This document shows, in pieces, positions 9,866 to 19,397 of a stretch of DNA of 64,000 nucleotides. The notes under the pieces are model-generated. The model searched no databases, was not told the DNA's origin, and saw only the letters and a list, made by a program, of their open reading frames with translations. Both the position numbers and the translations under genes were made by a program. Source of the DNA: Thermohalobacter berrensis (GTDB lineage Bacteria; Bacillota; Clostridia; Tissierellales; Thermohalobacteraceae); contig NZ_MCIB01000023.1 of NCBI RefSeq assembly GCF_003609645.1, positions 62,001 through 126,000 of the forward strand. The letters run 5' to 3'. Within the stretch, counting starts at the first letter, position 1, and every line of letters begins with the position of its first letter.

Positions 9866-10240
9866 ATGTTAGAATATCCACAATTGTACTATGATGTTTA
9901 TCCTAGAGTTAGATCATGTGTAGATAGACATAATTACCCAGGTAATCCTGATATGTATCCATATCCCAATAGAGAACAATTAGATACAATGGTTAATGAA
10001 GTATATGATGAAATGATTGAAGAGTATCCAGAAATTGACAATGATCCAGGTGAAAGAAGACGCCCTAGATCACAGCAAAGACCATTTTTTGGTAGAAGAA
10101 GAATATTTAGAGATTTAATAGGTGTACTACTTATACAAGAGCTATTAAGAAGGAGAAGATATCCCTATGGATACTATAGAGGATATCCAGGCTATCCATA
10201 TGGTTACTTATATGATTATCCAGGATATGATTACTATTAA
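9866..10240 (+). CDS. Tyr-rich small protein, possible spore coat component
   Basis: Protein of 124 residues that I do not recognise as a named family. The N-terminal half is acidic with YPQLYYDVYPRVRSC and YPYPNREQLDTMV; the middle is Arg-rich (RRRPRSQQRPFFGRRR) with a short hydrophobic helix DLIGVLLIQELL; the last 30 residues are almost all Tyr, Gly, Pro and Arg. Such Tyr/Gly-rich tails are common in spore coat and surface proteins that become cross-linked, so a coat role is an inference. It has a good AAGGGGG ribosome site and its own terminator. Coding is very likely real. Confidence 0.72.
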   Translation: MLEYPQLYYDVYPRVRSCVDRHNYPGNPDMYPYPNREQLDTMVNEVYDEMIEEYPEIDNDPGERRRPRSQQRPFFGRRRIFRDLIGVLLIQELLRRRRYPYGYYRGYPGYPYGYLYDYPGYDYY

Positions 10241-10244
10241 AAAT

Positions 10245-10275
10245 ATGCCCACAAAAGGTGGGCATAAATTTTTTT
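10245..10275. terminator. bidirectional terminator between convergent genes
   Basis: Stem ATGCCCAC / GTGGGCAT with a short A-rich loop, and T-rich sequence to the right. It lies between the Tyr-rich gene (plus) and the Fe-S protein gene (minus). Confidence 0.8.
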
Positions 10276-10278
10276 ATA

Positions 10279-10854
10279 TTAACAATTATTTCCTTTACAA
10301 ACCTTAAGGCATTGGGCACATCCCTTTAAAGCATAGGGCATACATCTATAAAGATGGAATGTATTGTTTTCAAAGGCATTTGCCGGACATGATTTAATGC
10401 ACTCTTCACATTCTGTACAGTGTTTTTCAGAAGTTTGTAATATAAGAGTATTTTCTGTTTTAAAAGGTGCATTAGTAAATATGGCTGCATATAGAAGACC
10501 TGAACCGTATTTTTTGTTTACAACTAATCCATTTCTTCCCCATTCTCCTAAACCAGCTGATACTACAAGGGGTCTAAAATCACCATATATTGATAAAATA
10601 GTTTTATAATTAGTTATATATCCTTCTCGTTTTAATTCTTTAGCAATCATATCTTGTACATTTTTGCTAATAAAATAGACTTCTCCTAATTTTTTAGTTA
10701 GGGTAATAGGAAAATTAAAAAACCATTTATCTGAATATTCAAAACCCATTATTATTACAGGTTCTGTTCTTCTAATTTTAGTATATCCAACTAATAAAGC
10801 CCCATTATTTAGGGCCTTTTTTGTTATATATCTCTGTAAATCTGTAGTATCCAA
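10279..10854 (-). CDS. QueG-like 4Fe-4S protein (epoxyqueuosine reductase-related)
   Basis: Protein of 191 residues related to the COG1600 group that includes epoxyqueuosine reductase. The C-terminus holds a ferredoxin-like cluster motif (CTECEECIKSCPANAF) and a second group of cysteines (RCMPYALKGCAQCLKVCKG), enough for two 4Fe-4S clusters. The sequence YGSGLLYAAIFTNAPF resembles the cobalamin-proximal strand in QueG, but the protein is about half QueG length and lacks the N-terminal B12 domain, so it is probably a distinct redox protein. It starts at TTG (10854-10852) behind a strong GGAGGGG site. Confidence 0.7.
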   Translation of the reverse strand: MDTTDLQRYITKKALNNGALLVGYTKIRRTEPVIIMGFEYSDKWFFNFPITLTKKLGEVYFISKNVQDMIAKELKREGYITNYKTILSIYGDFRPLVVSAGLGEWGRNGLVVNKKYGSGLLYAAIFTNAPFKTENTLILQTSEKHCTECEECIKSCPANAFENNTFHLYRCMPYALKGCAQCLKVCKGNNC

Positions 10855-11032
10855 AAGAACCCCTCCAAAGCTGAAAGTATAAGATAAGTTTTTGTTAAAA
10901 TAATAAAAATATTCATATATTAATTTTTAGGCCTTTATAGTAAAAATTAAGTTAATTTCTCTATGACTATGGATTAATTGAAGAATTTTTAGTAAAATGT
11001 AAATAAGAAAACCTTTTTAAGGATGTGCTGCT

Positions 11033-11572
11033 ATGAAAAATATTGTAAAGTATTTTTCTTTTAGTGACAAAAAATTGTTTTATATTTTTAATGGTACTCT
11101 TAAATGTAAGCTTCTTGATATTATTATGCCCTATATAACAAAATTAGGTGGTGCATTTTTTACAATAGTTTCTGTTTTATTATTAATAGTACTTGGAAAA
11201 GATAAAGTAAGAATTATTGGTTTTGAGTCTTTAACTTCACTGACGGCAAGTCATCTATTAGTTCAAATTTTAAAACGTACTATTTCAAGGATTAGACCAT
11301 ACGATATCCTTAAGAATATAAATACCTTTAATATAACCCTAGAGGACTATTCATTCCCTTCAGGCCATACTACAGCAATATTTTCAATTGCCATTGTATT
11401 ATCACTTAATATTCCTAGTTTTATGATACCGGCAATTTTTATAGCAACTCTAGTAGGTTTTTCAAGGATATATCTAGGAGTTCACTATCCATCGGATGTT
11501 GTGGTGGGAATAATATTAGGTAGCATGACATCAATATTAACCCATTCTACTTTTGTTAATTATGTAATATAA
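11033..11572 (+). CDS. PAP2-family membrane phosphatase
   Basis: Integral membrane phosphatase of 179 residues. All three catalytic blocks are present: KRTISRIRP, YSFPSGHTT and SRIYLGVHYPSDV. The acid-phosphatase fold with four to five helices fits lipid phosphatases such as undecaprenyl-diphosphate phosphatase (BcrC-like) or phosphatidylglycerophosphatase. Single gene between convergent partners; a shared terminator follows its stop directly. Substrate cannot be fixed from sequence. Confidence 0.87.
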   Translation: MKNIVKYFSFSDKKLFYIFNGTLKCKLLDIIMPYITKLGGAFFTIVSVLLLIVLGKDKVRIIGFESLTSLTASHLLVQILKRTISRIRPYDILKNINTFNITLEDYSFPSGHTTAIFSIAIVLSLNIPSFMIPAIFIATLVGFSRIYLGVHYPSDVVVGIILGSMTSILTHSTFVNYVI

Positions 11573-11606
11573 AAACCAGACAGATAATCTGTCTGGTTTT
11601 TATATT
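11571..11606. terminator. bidirectional terminator
   Basis: Long stem AAACCAGACAGAT / ATCTGTCTGGTTT with T-runs on both strands, between the PAP2 gene and the convergent chemotaxis receptor. Confidence 0.88.
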
Positions 11607-11610
11607 ACAT

Positions 11611-12930
11611 TTATATTTTGAACCTAAACATTTTCTCTTTAGTTTCTTGGGCTATATTTAGTAATTTTTCAGATGTGGAATAAATTTCTCTAACTGATTC
11701 AGTAACTTCTTCAATTAAGGAAGTTGTTTGGCTTATAGAACTTTGAATTTTATTTGAAGTATCTGAGATTTCATCCATGGATGTAGAAGCTTCAGAAATA
11801 GATGATGCTTGCTCTTCATTAGAAGAGGATATCTCTTGTATCATATTATCAACTTTTTCAACCTCTTCTGTTACTTCCTCTAGTATTTCATAGGAGTTTT
11901 TAGAAATGCCTTCTATTTTATCTAAGACTTTATCAAAGCTTTCTATTTCTCCACTTAGGGTTGAAATTTCAGACTGTATTGAGCCAACAACTGCTTCAAT
12001 TTCATTTATTGATGATGCTGTATTTTCTGCTAGTTCTCTTATTTCTTCTGCTACAACTGCAAATCCCTTTCCATGTTCACCAGCACGGGAGCTCTCAATC
12101 ATAGCATTTAATGCTAAAATAGATGTCTGTTCTGCTATTTTGTTTATAGTGTCAACTATAATACCTATTTTATCAAATCTACCCTCAAGATTATTAAAAA
12201 CCTCTTCAATATTATCGAAGGATTTTTTTAGATTAACAATTTCACTTACTATATTATTAAATGCATTTTTACCTTTATGGGTTGTATCACTTGTATTATT
12301 GGAATATGCGGCTATTTCTTGGGAGGATGCTGTAATTTCTTGACCTATTTCATTTAATCTTGACAGTTTATTGTTTATATCTTCTATTAAATTGTTTGTA
12401 TTAGCCATATCCATATTAATATGCTCAGATTTTTCTGCAATCCCATCCATACTTTCAGTAATAGTATTAATATTTCTTTCTATACTATTTGCAATATTAT
12501 TTAAACTTTCAGTTGATTTAGTAGTATCTTTTACCATACTTGAGATACTATCTACCATTAAATTAATACCTTGACCTAATGCAGTAATTTCATCACCTTT
12601 TTCAATAGGAAGCCTTTTACTTAAATCCCCCTCTGCAATTTTTTCTGTAAATTGGATTAATTCTTTTATTCTACTTAATATTAATTTTCTTACTATTATA
12701 ACTGTTACAATCGTTAATACTATCATGTTCATAAATGAACTTAGATATATCCCAAGTTTTATACTAAAAAAGCTAAGTTTACTTATGTACTTGTTTATAA
12801 AATTTGCTATAAAAGGTGTAAAAAATTGAGCTATTACAATCCAGAAAATAAACTTATATACAATTGATTTTCCAAAGTTTAAATTAGTAAGTTGCTTAAA
12901 GCTTTTAATTTTACTTATTTCATCCTTCAT
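11611..12930 (-). CDS. methyl-accepting chemotaxis protein without a large sensor domain
   Basis: Receptor of 439 residues. Two transmembrane segments (about 23-45 and 57-82) are separated by only about a dozen residues, so there is no room for an extracellular ligand domain. A HAMP domain follows (about 83-135, with [17 protein letters not shown]) and then the long signalling coiled coil with the conserved hairpin tip containing [20 protein letters not shown]. It would signal to CheA/CheW, perhaps sensing membrane state or an internal cue. Single minus-strand gene. Confidence 0.88.
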   Translation of the reverse strand: MKDEISKIKSFKQLTNLNFGKSIVYKFIFWIVIAQFFTPFIANFINKYISKLSFFSIKLGIYLSSFMNMIVLTIVTVIIVRKLILSRIKELIQFTEKIAEGDLSKRLPIEKGDEITALGQGINLMVDSISSMVKDTTKSTESLNNIANSIERNINTITESMDGIAEKSEHINMDMANTNNLIEDINNKLSRLNEIGQEITASSQEIAAYSNNTSDTTHKGKNAFNNIVSEIVNLKKSFDNIEEVFNNLEGRFDKIGIIVDTINKIAEQTSILALNAMIESSRAGEHGKGFAVVAEEIRELAENTASSINEIEAVVGSIQSEISTLSGEIESFDKVLDKIEGISKNSYEILEEVTEEVEKVDNMIQEISSSNEEQASSISEASTSMDEISDTSNKIQSSISQTTSLIEEVTESVREIYSTSEKLLNIAQETKEKMFRFKI

Positions 12931-13046
12931 TATTTGCCTCCTTTTCAGTAATAGTTAATTTTACCATGTTAACAGTTCCCATTTTATAACCAAAATATCT
13001 ATTTTTCAAGGGTTTTAGAGGATAATAACAAAAATTTTACATAAAA

Positions 13047-13073
13047 TTTCCCCTAGCATAACACTAGGGGAAA
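13047..13073 (-). terminator. intrinsic terminator of the ferritin-like gene
   Basis: Stem with arms TTTCCCCTAG and CTAGGGGAAA, seven-base loop, T-rich on the minus strand after the stem, 25 bp past the stop of the gene at 13098. Confidence 0.8.
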
Positions 13074-13097
13074 AAATTACATAATATTAAAGTATTT

Positions 13098-13610
13098 CTA
13101 TTTAGAAAAAAGGTATGAACTTATATCCTGCCAATTTCCTTTTAACATTTCTTGATATTTACCATAGAATAAATCCTTATGTTCTTCTTCCCACTCAGCA
13201 AGTCCTTCTAAGAAGCTTTTAACAGCTTCATTTTCTACTTCCTTAGCAGCATTTTTGTAGAATTCTGCAAAATCATTTTCTATTAAATAGGCTATACGCA
13301 TAACTGTTAAATCATATAAGTACTCATCATCTAATATTGAATTATCTGCAAATATTTTTGGACTTTTTACATAATGTTCTTCATCTATAACCCATGAAAT
13401 TACCTCTAAATCCTTTTTAGCATCTAACTCATTAAGTTTTTTCTCAAGTAAGTTGTAATGGTCCTGTTCAATATTAACCAATTCATCAAAAAGTTCTTTT
13501 ACTGATTCATTTTTTACCTTATCCCTGTAATGACTGTAAAAGTTAACCCCCTGTTTTTCCATCTTTTGAGCAAACTTGAGTATTTGAACTATCTTTTCAA
13601 CATTACCCAT
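13098..13610 (-). CDS. ferritin-like diiron domain protein (rubrerythrin-type)
   Basis: All-helical protein of 170 residues with two ExxH-type metal motifs, NIEQDHYNLL (about residue 47) and EWEEEHKDLF (about residue 145), plus matching glutamates in FAQKMEKQGVNFY and IENDFAEFYKNA. That spacing fits the four-helix diiron fold of rubrerythrin or the YciE/ferritin-like group. It has no C-terminal rubredoxin domain. In an anaerobe the likely role is peroxide removal or iron handling, consistent with perR about 1 kb away on the other strand. Strong GGGGG ribosome site. Confidence 0.8.
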   Translation of the reverse strand: MGNVEKIVQILKFAQKMEKQGVNFYSHYRDKVKNESVKELFDELVNIEQDHYNLLEKKLNELDAKKDLEVISWVIDEEHYVKSPKIFADNSILDDEYLYDLTVMRIAYLIENDFAEFYKNAAKEVENEAVKSFLEGLAEWEEEHKDLFYGKYQEMLKGNWQDISSYLFSK

Positions 13611-13740
13611 AAAAAACCCCCTTTTTATTATCTTAAGTTTTTTATACCCTAGTAAAACGATAATAAAAGTAAAAATAGATTAATTTTAAAAATAAGTGGT
13701 ATATATAAGATAAGTTAAAAATTAAAAAGGGGGCGTGGAT

Positions 13741-14610
13741 ATGCGTTATAATAAATTTTTAAAAGAAAGAATTTCTGTAAGGGAGTATAAGGATAAAAAA
13801 ATAGATGACAATTTAAAAGAAAACATAAAAGAAAATATTAATCTTATACACAAGAAATGCCGTGACAATAATATAAAATTAAGCTTTTTAGAAGATGGTA
13901 ATAAAATATATGAAAAATTAGAAGGTAAAGCAGGATATTCGGGAGTTATGATAAAAAGTCCCTATTATATTGGACTTGAAATAAAAGAAAAAGACTATAA
14001 GACACTAATAAGTTCAGCCTATTTTACAGAATCATTAATAACTGAAATAGAAAATTTAGGATTAGGAACATGTTGGATTGATGTTAATGATGTTTCTGAT
14101 GAAATAAAGAAAGAATTATTTTCATCTATCCATTTAAAATACTTAATTTCTATAGGATATCCTAAACATAAAATAAAACAGATGGACTCACCTAAGGAAT
14201 TTGATTACTTAGGTAAAAGGTGGATTGTAGGTAAAAGACCTGCAGGTTCTTCTCCAACTAGTAGTAGGCTTTCTGTAGAAGAAATTGTATATAAAGAAAA
14301 ATGGGGAAATAAAATTGGTACAAATGAACTAGAAAATAGGGGATTATTAGATTTATTCTATTATGTAAGATATACACCATCCCATCTAAATAAGCAACCA
14401 TGGAGATTTATTTTAGAAAATAATAAAATAGTTTTAAATACTATAGAACCTAAGGATAAGAAAAATTTTATAGACTTAGGGATTATGATGTATTATTTCG
14501 AGAATATAGCAAAGGAAATGGGGATTACAGGCAACTGGAAATTATTAGATATAAATAGTGAAAATGTAGAAGATAAGGATTATATTGCTATAGGAGAATT
14601 TAAAATTTAG
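13741..14610 (+). CDS. nitroreductase-like protein (TM1586-type)
   Basis: Protein of about 289 residues with a nitroreductase-fold layout repeated in two halves, as in the TM1586-type putative nitroreductases. The N-terminus has RISVREYKDKKI, the FMN-phosphate arginine signature of the family, and the mid region has ENLGLGTCWIDV, the usual GLGTCW motif. The second half begins with RYTPSHLNKQPWRFIL, resembling the SxxNxQPW flavin-binding motif. The ATG at 13741 was preferred over GTG 13735 because the GGGGG ribosome site would be too close to the GTG. Electron acceptor unknown. Confidence 0.8.
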   Translation: MRYNKFLKERISVREYKDKKIDDNLKENIKENINLIHKKCRDNNIKLSFLEDGNKIYEKLEGKAGYSGVMIKSPYYIGLEIKEKDYKTLISSAYFTESLITEIENLGLGTCWIDVNDVSDEIKKELFSSIHLKYLISIGYPKHKIKQMDSPKEFDYLGKRWIVGKRPAGSSPTSSRLSVEEIVYKEKWGNKIGTNELENRGLLDLFYYVRYTPSHLNKQPWRFILENNKIVLNTIEPKDKKNFIDLGIMMYYFENIAKEMGITGNWKLLDINSENVEDKDYIAIGEFKI

Positions 14611-14658
14611 TTTTAAAAGATAAATATGTATGATACAATATAAATTGTTTTAAATTAA

Positions 14659-14690
14659 CCTCAAGTAGGATACTACTTGGGGATTTTTTT
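14659..14690 (+). terminator. intrinsic terminator
   Basis: Stem CCTCAAGTAG / CTACTTGGGG (one G-T pair) with loop GATA, followed by seven T residues. Confidence 0.88.
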
Positions 14691-14776
14691 GTGTTATTTA
14701 TCTAATTTAATGGTATAATAAATTTATAATTATTTTAAATGGATAATTATTTTCTTTTAAGAATGGAGTGATTTTA

Positions 14777-15190
14777 ATGGAAACTTTATTAAAGGTTTTA
14801 AAAGAGAAGGGATACAAGATAACTCCACAACGTATAGCTATTTACAGGGTATTAAATAACACTAAAGAACATCCAAGTGCAGAAATTATATATAAGAAAC
14901 TTGAAAAGGAATTTCCAACAATGAGTTTAGCAACTATATATAAAACACTTGAAATATTTAAAAAGTCTGGTTTAGTACAGGAATTAAATGTTGGAGAAAA
15001 TAGCTTTAGATATGATGCAAATGTAAAGGACCATCCTCATATAATATGTTTAAAATGTAATAAAGTTGATGACTTACCAGAGAATTTATTTACCCATCTT
15101 AAAGATGAAGTAGGGAAAGTTTCTGACTATAAGGTCCTTAGTAAGCAATTATATTTTTATGGCTATTGTCCTGTCTGTAAAGGTGAGTAA
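14777..15190 (+). CDS. perR: Fur-family peroxide-type regulator
   Basis: Fur-family repressor of 137 residues. It has the winged-helix part (TPQRIAIYRVL, MSLATIYKTLEIF), two CxxC zinc pairs (CLKC and CPVC) and the regulatory metal ligands expected in PerR: HPSAE, RYDA, HPH and VDD. The DHPHIICLKC arrangement and retained aspartate favour PerR over Fur or Zur. The ATG at 14777 follows GGAG; an in-frame GTG nine bases upstream is part of that site. Nearby ferritin-like and Fe-S genes are plausible targets. Confidence 0.82.
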   Translation: METLLKVLKEKGYKITPQRIAIYRVLNNTKEHPSAEIIYKKLEKEFPTMSLATIYKTLEIFKKSGLVQELNVGENSFRYDANVKDHPHIICLKCNKVDDLPENLFTHLKDEVGKVSDYKVLSKQLYFYGYCPVCKGE

Positions 15191-15311
15191 GGTTTCACTT
15201 GTAATAATAAATAAATATATAGTACTTGCTACCTAATTTAATCTTATTTAGTAATATAATGTCGAAACTGGTTGCATAAGATTAGTAACTAATTTAAAAT
15301 AATAATAGTCA

Positions 15312-15332
15312 CTATACAATATATATGTATAG
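15312..15332. promoter_or_regulatory. inverted repeat upstream of nrdD
   Basis: Seven-base arms CTATACA and TGTATAG are separated by seven bases of alternating A and T. It lies about 40 bp before the preferred nrdD start and overlaps the alternative ATG at 15325. It may be an operator; it does not match the NrdR-box consensus well enough to name it. Confidence 0.35.
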
Positions 15333-15369
15333 AAAAAGGGATACACCACAACATGAAGGGGTTGATAGC

Positions 15370-17484
15370 TTGGTAACTAGAGTGCAAAAGAGAAATGGAA
15401 CCATCGTTGATTTTGACATCAAAAAGATAGCAGAAGCTATTTTTGCAGCAGCAAAGGCAGTAGGGGGAGATAATAGGGAAGAAGCAGAAAGACTTGCTAA
15501 TATTGTTAAGGGAATATTAGACGAGTTGTATGGAGCTAGTATTCCTACGGTAGAAGAAATACAAGATGTAGTTGAGAAGGTACTTATAGAAGAGGGACAT
15601 GCCAAAACTGCTAAGGCTTACATACTTTATAGGCAAAAGCATGAGGAATTAAGGGATGTAAAAAATCTATTTATGGATGCAGAACGAATGATTGAAGAGT
15701 ATGTATCATTTGAAGATTGGAGAGTTAATGAAAATGCTAATATGGGATTCAGTCTTCAAGGGTTAAATAATCATATTGTTGAGTCTATAACAAAGAAATA
15801 TTGGTTAAATAAGATATATAGAAAAGAATTAAGGGATGCACATATAAATGGAGATTTACATATACACGATTTAGGACTTTTAGCGCCCTATTGCTGTGGT
15901 TGGGATTTAGAGGCCTTACTTCTTCATGGATTTAAAGGAGCAGAAGGTAAAATAGAATCATCACCTGCAAAACATTTTCAATCTTTTCTAGGACAAATAG
16001 TAAATTGGCTTTATACACTACAGGGTGAGGCAGCTGGGGCACAGGCTGTAAGTTCCCTTGATACATATGCCGCACCTTTTATTTATTATGATGGTTTAAA
16101 TTATGAAGAAGTTAAGAGGATAGTTCAAAGCTTTGTATTTAATCTTAATATACCTACAAGGGTTGGTTTCCAAACGCCTTTTACAAATATAACATTAGAT
16201 ATAGCTCCACATCCAATGCTTAAAAATATGCCAGTTATTATTGGTGGTAAGAGAATGGATAAGACATACGGAGAATTCCAAAAAGAGATGGATATGTTTA
16301 ATAAAGCCTTCTGTGAAGTAATGATGGAAGGTGATGGAGCTGGAAGAAGCTTTAGTTTCCCAATTCCTACAATTAATATAACTAAAGATTTTCCATGGGA
16401 TTCTAAAATTGCAAACAAGATTATGGAGATGACAAGAAAGTTTGGTACACCTTATTTTGCTAATTTTATTAACAGTGACCTAAATCCAGAAGATATTCGA
16501 TCAATGTGTTGTAGACTTCGTCTAGATAACAGAGAATTAAGAAAAAGAGGTGGAGGTCTATTTGGTGCTAATCCACTAACAGGGTCAATTAATGTTGTAA
16601 CACTAAATATGGCTAGAATAGGCTATCTTGCCAAAGATAAAGAGGATTTCAAGAGAAGAGTTAGAAAGCTTATGGAGCTTGCTAAAGAAATATGTGAGGC
16701 AAAGCGTACAGTTCTTGAAAGATACATGGAAGCAGGCCTTTATCCATATTCAAAATTCTATCTTCAAGGAATTAAGGATGCAGAGGGAGAATATTTCAAG
16801 AATCACTTTAGTACTATAGGATTAAATGGTATGAATGAAGCATGTGTAAATTTAATTGGTAAAGATATTACTACTGAAGAAGGAAATGAATTTGCAGTTG
16901 AAATAATGGAATTTATGAATAAAGTTATTCAAATATTCCAAGAGGAAACAGGAAGCCTATGGAACTTAGAAGCATCGCCAGCAGAAGGAGCAGCCTATAG
17001 ATTTGCAAGATTAGATAAAAGAATGTATCCTAAGATCTACACTCAAGGAGATAAGGAACCATACTATACAAACTCAACTCAACTTCCAGTAGGACATACA
17101 AAGGATGTGTTTGAAGCAGTAGAACTACAAGAAAGATTGCAGACACTATATACAGGAGGTACAGTACTTCACGGATTTATTGGAGAAGAGATAGATAGTG
17201 TTGAAATAGTAAAACAATTAATTAAGAAAGTATTTGAAAAAAGCCAAATACCATACTTTACTGTAACTCCAACCTATAGTATATGTCCTGATCATGGATA
17301 CTTAAGGGGTGAACAGTTTAACTGTCCTGAATGTGGTAAAGATACTGAAGTTTGGACGAGAGTTGTAGGGTTCCATAGACCAGTTCAATCATGGAATAAG
17401 GGTAAAAAAGAGGAATATAAAGATAGATTAGAGTTTGATGTAAACCATAGTTTAGAAGGCAAAAAGAAAAGACATACTGCTTAA
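15370..17484 (+). CDS. nrdD: anaerobic (class III) ribonucleoside-triphosphate reductase
   Basis: Oxygen-sensitive glycyl-radical enzyme that makes deoxyribonucleotides. The N-terminal ATP-cone (VQKRNGTIVDFDIKKI) is followed by the barrel with PYCCGWDLEALL. The C-terminus has the zinc cysteines (CPDH and CPECG) and the radical loop RVVGFHRPVQSWNKGK, in which the glycine after RVV carries the radical. I prefer the TTG at 15370 (704 residues) because AAGGGG lies about 10 bases upstream and family proteins start near this point. An ATG at 15325 gives 719 residues but has no ribosome site and overlaps an inverted repeat. nrdG follows after 29 bp. Confidence 0.93.
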   Translation: MVTRVQKRNGTIVDFDIKKIAEAIFAAAKAVGGDNREEAERLANIVKGILDELYGASIPTVEEIQDVVEKVLIEEGHAKTAKAYILYRQKHEELRDVKNLFMDAERMIEEYVSFEDWRVNENANMGFSLQGLNNHIVESITKKYWLNKIYRKELRDAHINGDLHIHDLGLLAPYCCGWDLEALLLHGFKGAEGKIESSPAKHFQSFLGQIVNWLYTLQGEAAGAQAVSSLDTYAAPFIYYDGLNYEEVKRIVQSFVFNLNIPTRVGFQTPFTNITLDIAPHPMLKNMPVIIGGKRMDKTYGEFQKEMDMFNKAFCEVMMEGDGAGRSFSFPIPTINITKDFPWDSKIANKIMEMTRKFGTPYFANFINSDLNPEDIRSMCCRLRLDNRELRKRGGGLFGANPLTGSINVVTLNMARIGYLAKDKEDFKRRVRKLMELAKEICEAKRTVLERYMEAGLYPYSKFYLQGIKDAEGEYFKNHFSTIGLNGMNEACVNLIGKDITTEEGNEFAVEIMEFMNKVIQIFQEETGSLWNLEASPAEGAAYRFARLDKRMYPKIYTQGDKEPYYTNSTQLPVGHTKDVFEAVELQERLQTLYTGGTVLHGFIGEEIDSVEIVKQLIKKVFEKSQIPYFTVTPTYSICPDHGYLRGEQFNCPECGKDTEVWTRVVGFHRPVQSWNKGKKEEYKDRLEFDVNHSLEGKKKRHTA

Positions 17485-17513
17485 AATATGATAATTACTA
17501 ATGAGGTGTATAT

Positions 17514-18200
17514 ATGTATTTTAAAGGTCACCAAAAATCCTCTTTTATAGATTATCCTGATAAAATAAGCACAGTTTTATTTACTGGTGGGTGTAATTTT
17601 AAATGTCCCTATTGTCATAATTCTGATTTAGTTTATAACAAAGGAGAAAAGATAGAGGCTGAATATATATTTAGCTTTTTAGAAAAGAGAAAAAAGTTTA
17701 TAGACGCTGTCTGTATATCCGGTGGAGAGGCAACCCTTAATAAAGGATTATATGACTTTGTTAAAGAGTTAAAAGATAAAGGCTTTTTAGTAAAACTAGA
17801 TACAAATGGAACAAATCCTAGATTATTAAAAAGTTTTATAAAAGATAAACTCCTAGATTACATTGCAATGGATATAAAGGCACCATTTAACAAATATAAT
17901 AAGGTTACAGGGGTTATGGTTGAAATAAATAAAATAAAAGAAAGTATAAGTCTAATAAGGGAATCTGATATAGACTATGAATTTAGAACTACTGTATGTA
18001 AAGAGCTTATAACTGAAGATGATATAATAAATATTGCAGAAGAACTAAAAGGCTCAAAACGATATATTATTCAAAACTTTAGAGATGGTGATACGATTTT
18101 AGCAGGAAAGGGAAGGTTAACACCCTATAAAAAAGAAGAATTAAAGGATATTGAAAGAAAAATAAAGGATAATTTTATAGAGTTTAAGGTTAGATCATAA
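17514..18200 (+). CDS. nrdG: anaerobic ribonucleotide reductase activating protein (radical SAM)
   Basis: Radical SAM protein of 228 residues that would install the glycyl radical in NrdD. The cluster motif is GCNFKCPYCHN (C27, C31, C34), followed by the glycine-rich ISGGEATLN. Length and start fit the longer NrdG2-like form found in Clostridia. Gene follows nrdD at 29 bp with a GAGGTG ribosome site, and a strong terminator starts right after its stop, so nrdDG is one unit. Confidence 0.88.
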   Translation: MYFKGHQKSSFIDYPDKISTVLFTGGCNFKCPYCHNSDLVYNKGEKIEAEYIFSFLEKRKKFIDAVCISGGEATLNKGLYDFVKELKDKGFLVKLDTNGTNPRLLKSFIKDKLLDYIAMDIKAPFNKYNKVTGVMVEINKIKESISLIRESDIDYEFRTTVCKELITEDDIINIAEELKGSKRYIIQNFRDGDTILAGKGRLTPYKKEELKDIERKIKDNFIEFKVRS

Positions 18201-18235
18201 AACGCAATTCTAATATATGAATTGCGTTTTTATTA
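18201..18235 (+). terminator. intrinsic terminator of nrdDG
   Basis: Perfect 10-bp stem AACGCAATTC / GAATTGCGTT, eight-base loop, then a T-run. It starts at the first base after the nrdG stop. Confidence 0.9.
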
Positions 18236-18293
18236 TTAATAATATAATTAATATGTTAAACTAATAGGGAAACTAATTATAGAGGTGAAGACT

Positions 18294-19217
18294 GTGAAAA
18301 AGCTAACTAAAGCAGATAAAAGAAATAATTATCTTATACTTGCTAAAAAGTTTCAAGAAGATGGTAATGAAATAAAGGCCTTAAACTTCTACAAAAAGGC
18401 ATTGGAGTTTGATATTAATGATATTGAAAGATTAAATATTTTATTTAATATAGCCCTTTTACATGATAAGTTAGGCAATAAGAAGGAGGGAATAAAAACA
18501 TATAAAGAAATACTTAAAATAGATTCAAAACAAGCTGGAGCATATTATGGTATAGCTATAATTTATGATGAGTTGGGTAATAAGGATACTGCTCTAGACT
18601 ATTATTCTAAAGCAGCAGAAATAGATCCAGAATATGATAGGGCATATTTTTACATGGCTAATATATACGATGAAAGGGAAGATAAACAAAGGGCTATAAA
18701 GTATTATAAAAAGGTTATTTCACTGGTACCTGAAGATTATATAGCATATAACAATTTAGGTTCTATATATGAAGAAATAGGAAAATATGATAAGGCATTA
18801 GAAATGGTAAAAGAAAGTATAAATATAAATCCTAATTATTATAAAGCATTATTTAATATGGGGGTTATATTAAAACACTTGAAAGATTTAGATGGAGCCC
18901 TTAATTATTATACACTAGCTATTAATGCTAATAAAAATTATCCCTATTCATATTTAAATAAGGCTGTTATTTATATAGAGAGTAAAAGATTTGACGAAGC
19001 TATAGATGTATTAACAGAGGGGATAAAACACAACCCAGAAGTTGGATTCCTCTATTACAACAGGGCATGTTGTTTTGCTAGAAAGGAAATGAAAAGAAAA
19101 GCTATAGATGACCTAAAAATGGCGATAAAATTATACCCTAGATTTAGAGAAAAAATAAAAAAAGACAAAGATTTAAAAGGATTACAAAGTGAAGAAGAAT
19201 TTAAGAAATTATTATAG
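18294..19217 (+). CDS. tetratricopeptide repeat protein
   Basis: Cytosolic protein of 307 residues made almost wholly of TPR units: at least seven 34-residue repeats can be read, for example AYYGIAIIYDELGNKDTALDY, AYNNLGSIYEEIGKYDKALE and LFNMGVILKHLKDLDGALNY. There is no signal peptide or catalytic domain, so it is probably a scaffold or adaptor. The GTG at 18294 follows GAGGTG; an upstream GTG at 18285 is part of that site. Single-gene unit. Confidence 0.83.
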   Translation: MKKLTKADKRNNYLILAKKFQEDGNEIKALNFYKKALEFDINDIERLNILFNIALLHDKLGNKKEGIKTYKEILKIDSKQAGAYYGIAIIYDELGNKDTALDYYSKAAEIDPEYDRAYFYMANIYDEREDKQRAIKYYKKVISLVPEDYIAYNNLGSIYEEIGKYDKALEMVKESININPNYYKALFNMGVILKHLKDLDGALNYYTLAINANKNYPYSYLNKAVIYIESKRFDEAIDVLTEGIKHNPEVGFLYYNRACCFARKEMKRKAIDDLKMAIKLYPRFREKIKKDKDLKGLQSEEEFKKLL

Positions 19218-19397
19218 GGAGATATATCTCACTGTAATAACCAATGGTTAACAAGAAAAAATAATTTTTTGTAAAATAAAGAAGGAATCTATATAAAAAA
19301 ATCGAATAATGTAAGATATATGTTAAATTAATTAATAAATTAAAAATATAAAAAATACGAGTTATTATGTAACGGCATTATTTAAAGGGGGGCGTAT

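Noticed and set aside
10279-10854. Full epoxyqueuosine reductase (queG)
   Set aside because: Too short (191 versus about 380 residues) and lacks the cobalamin-binding N-terminal domain, so only relation to the family is claimed.
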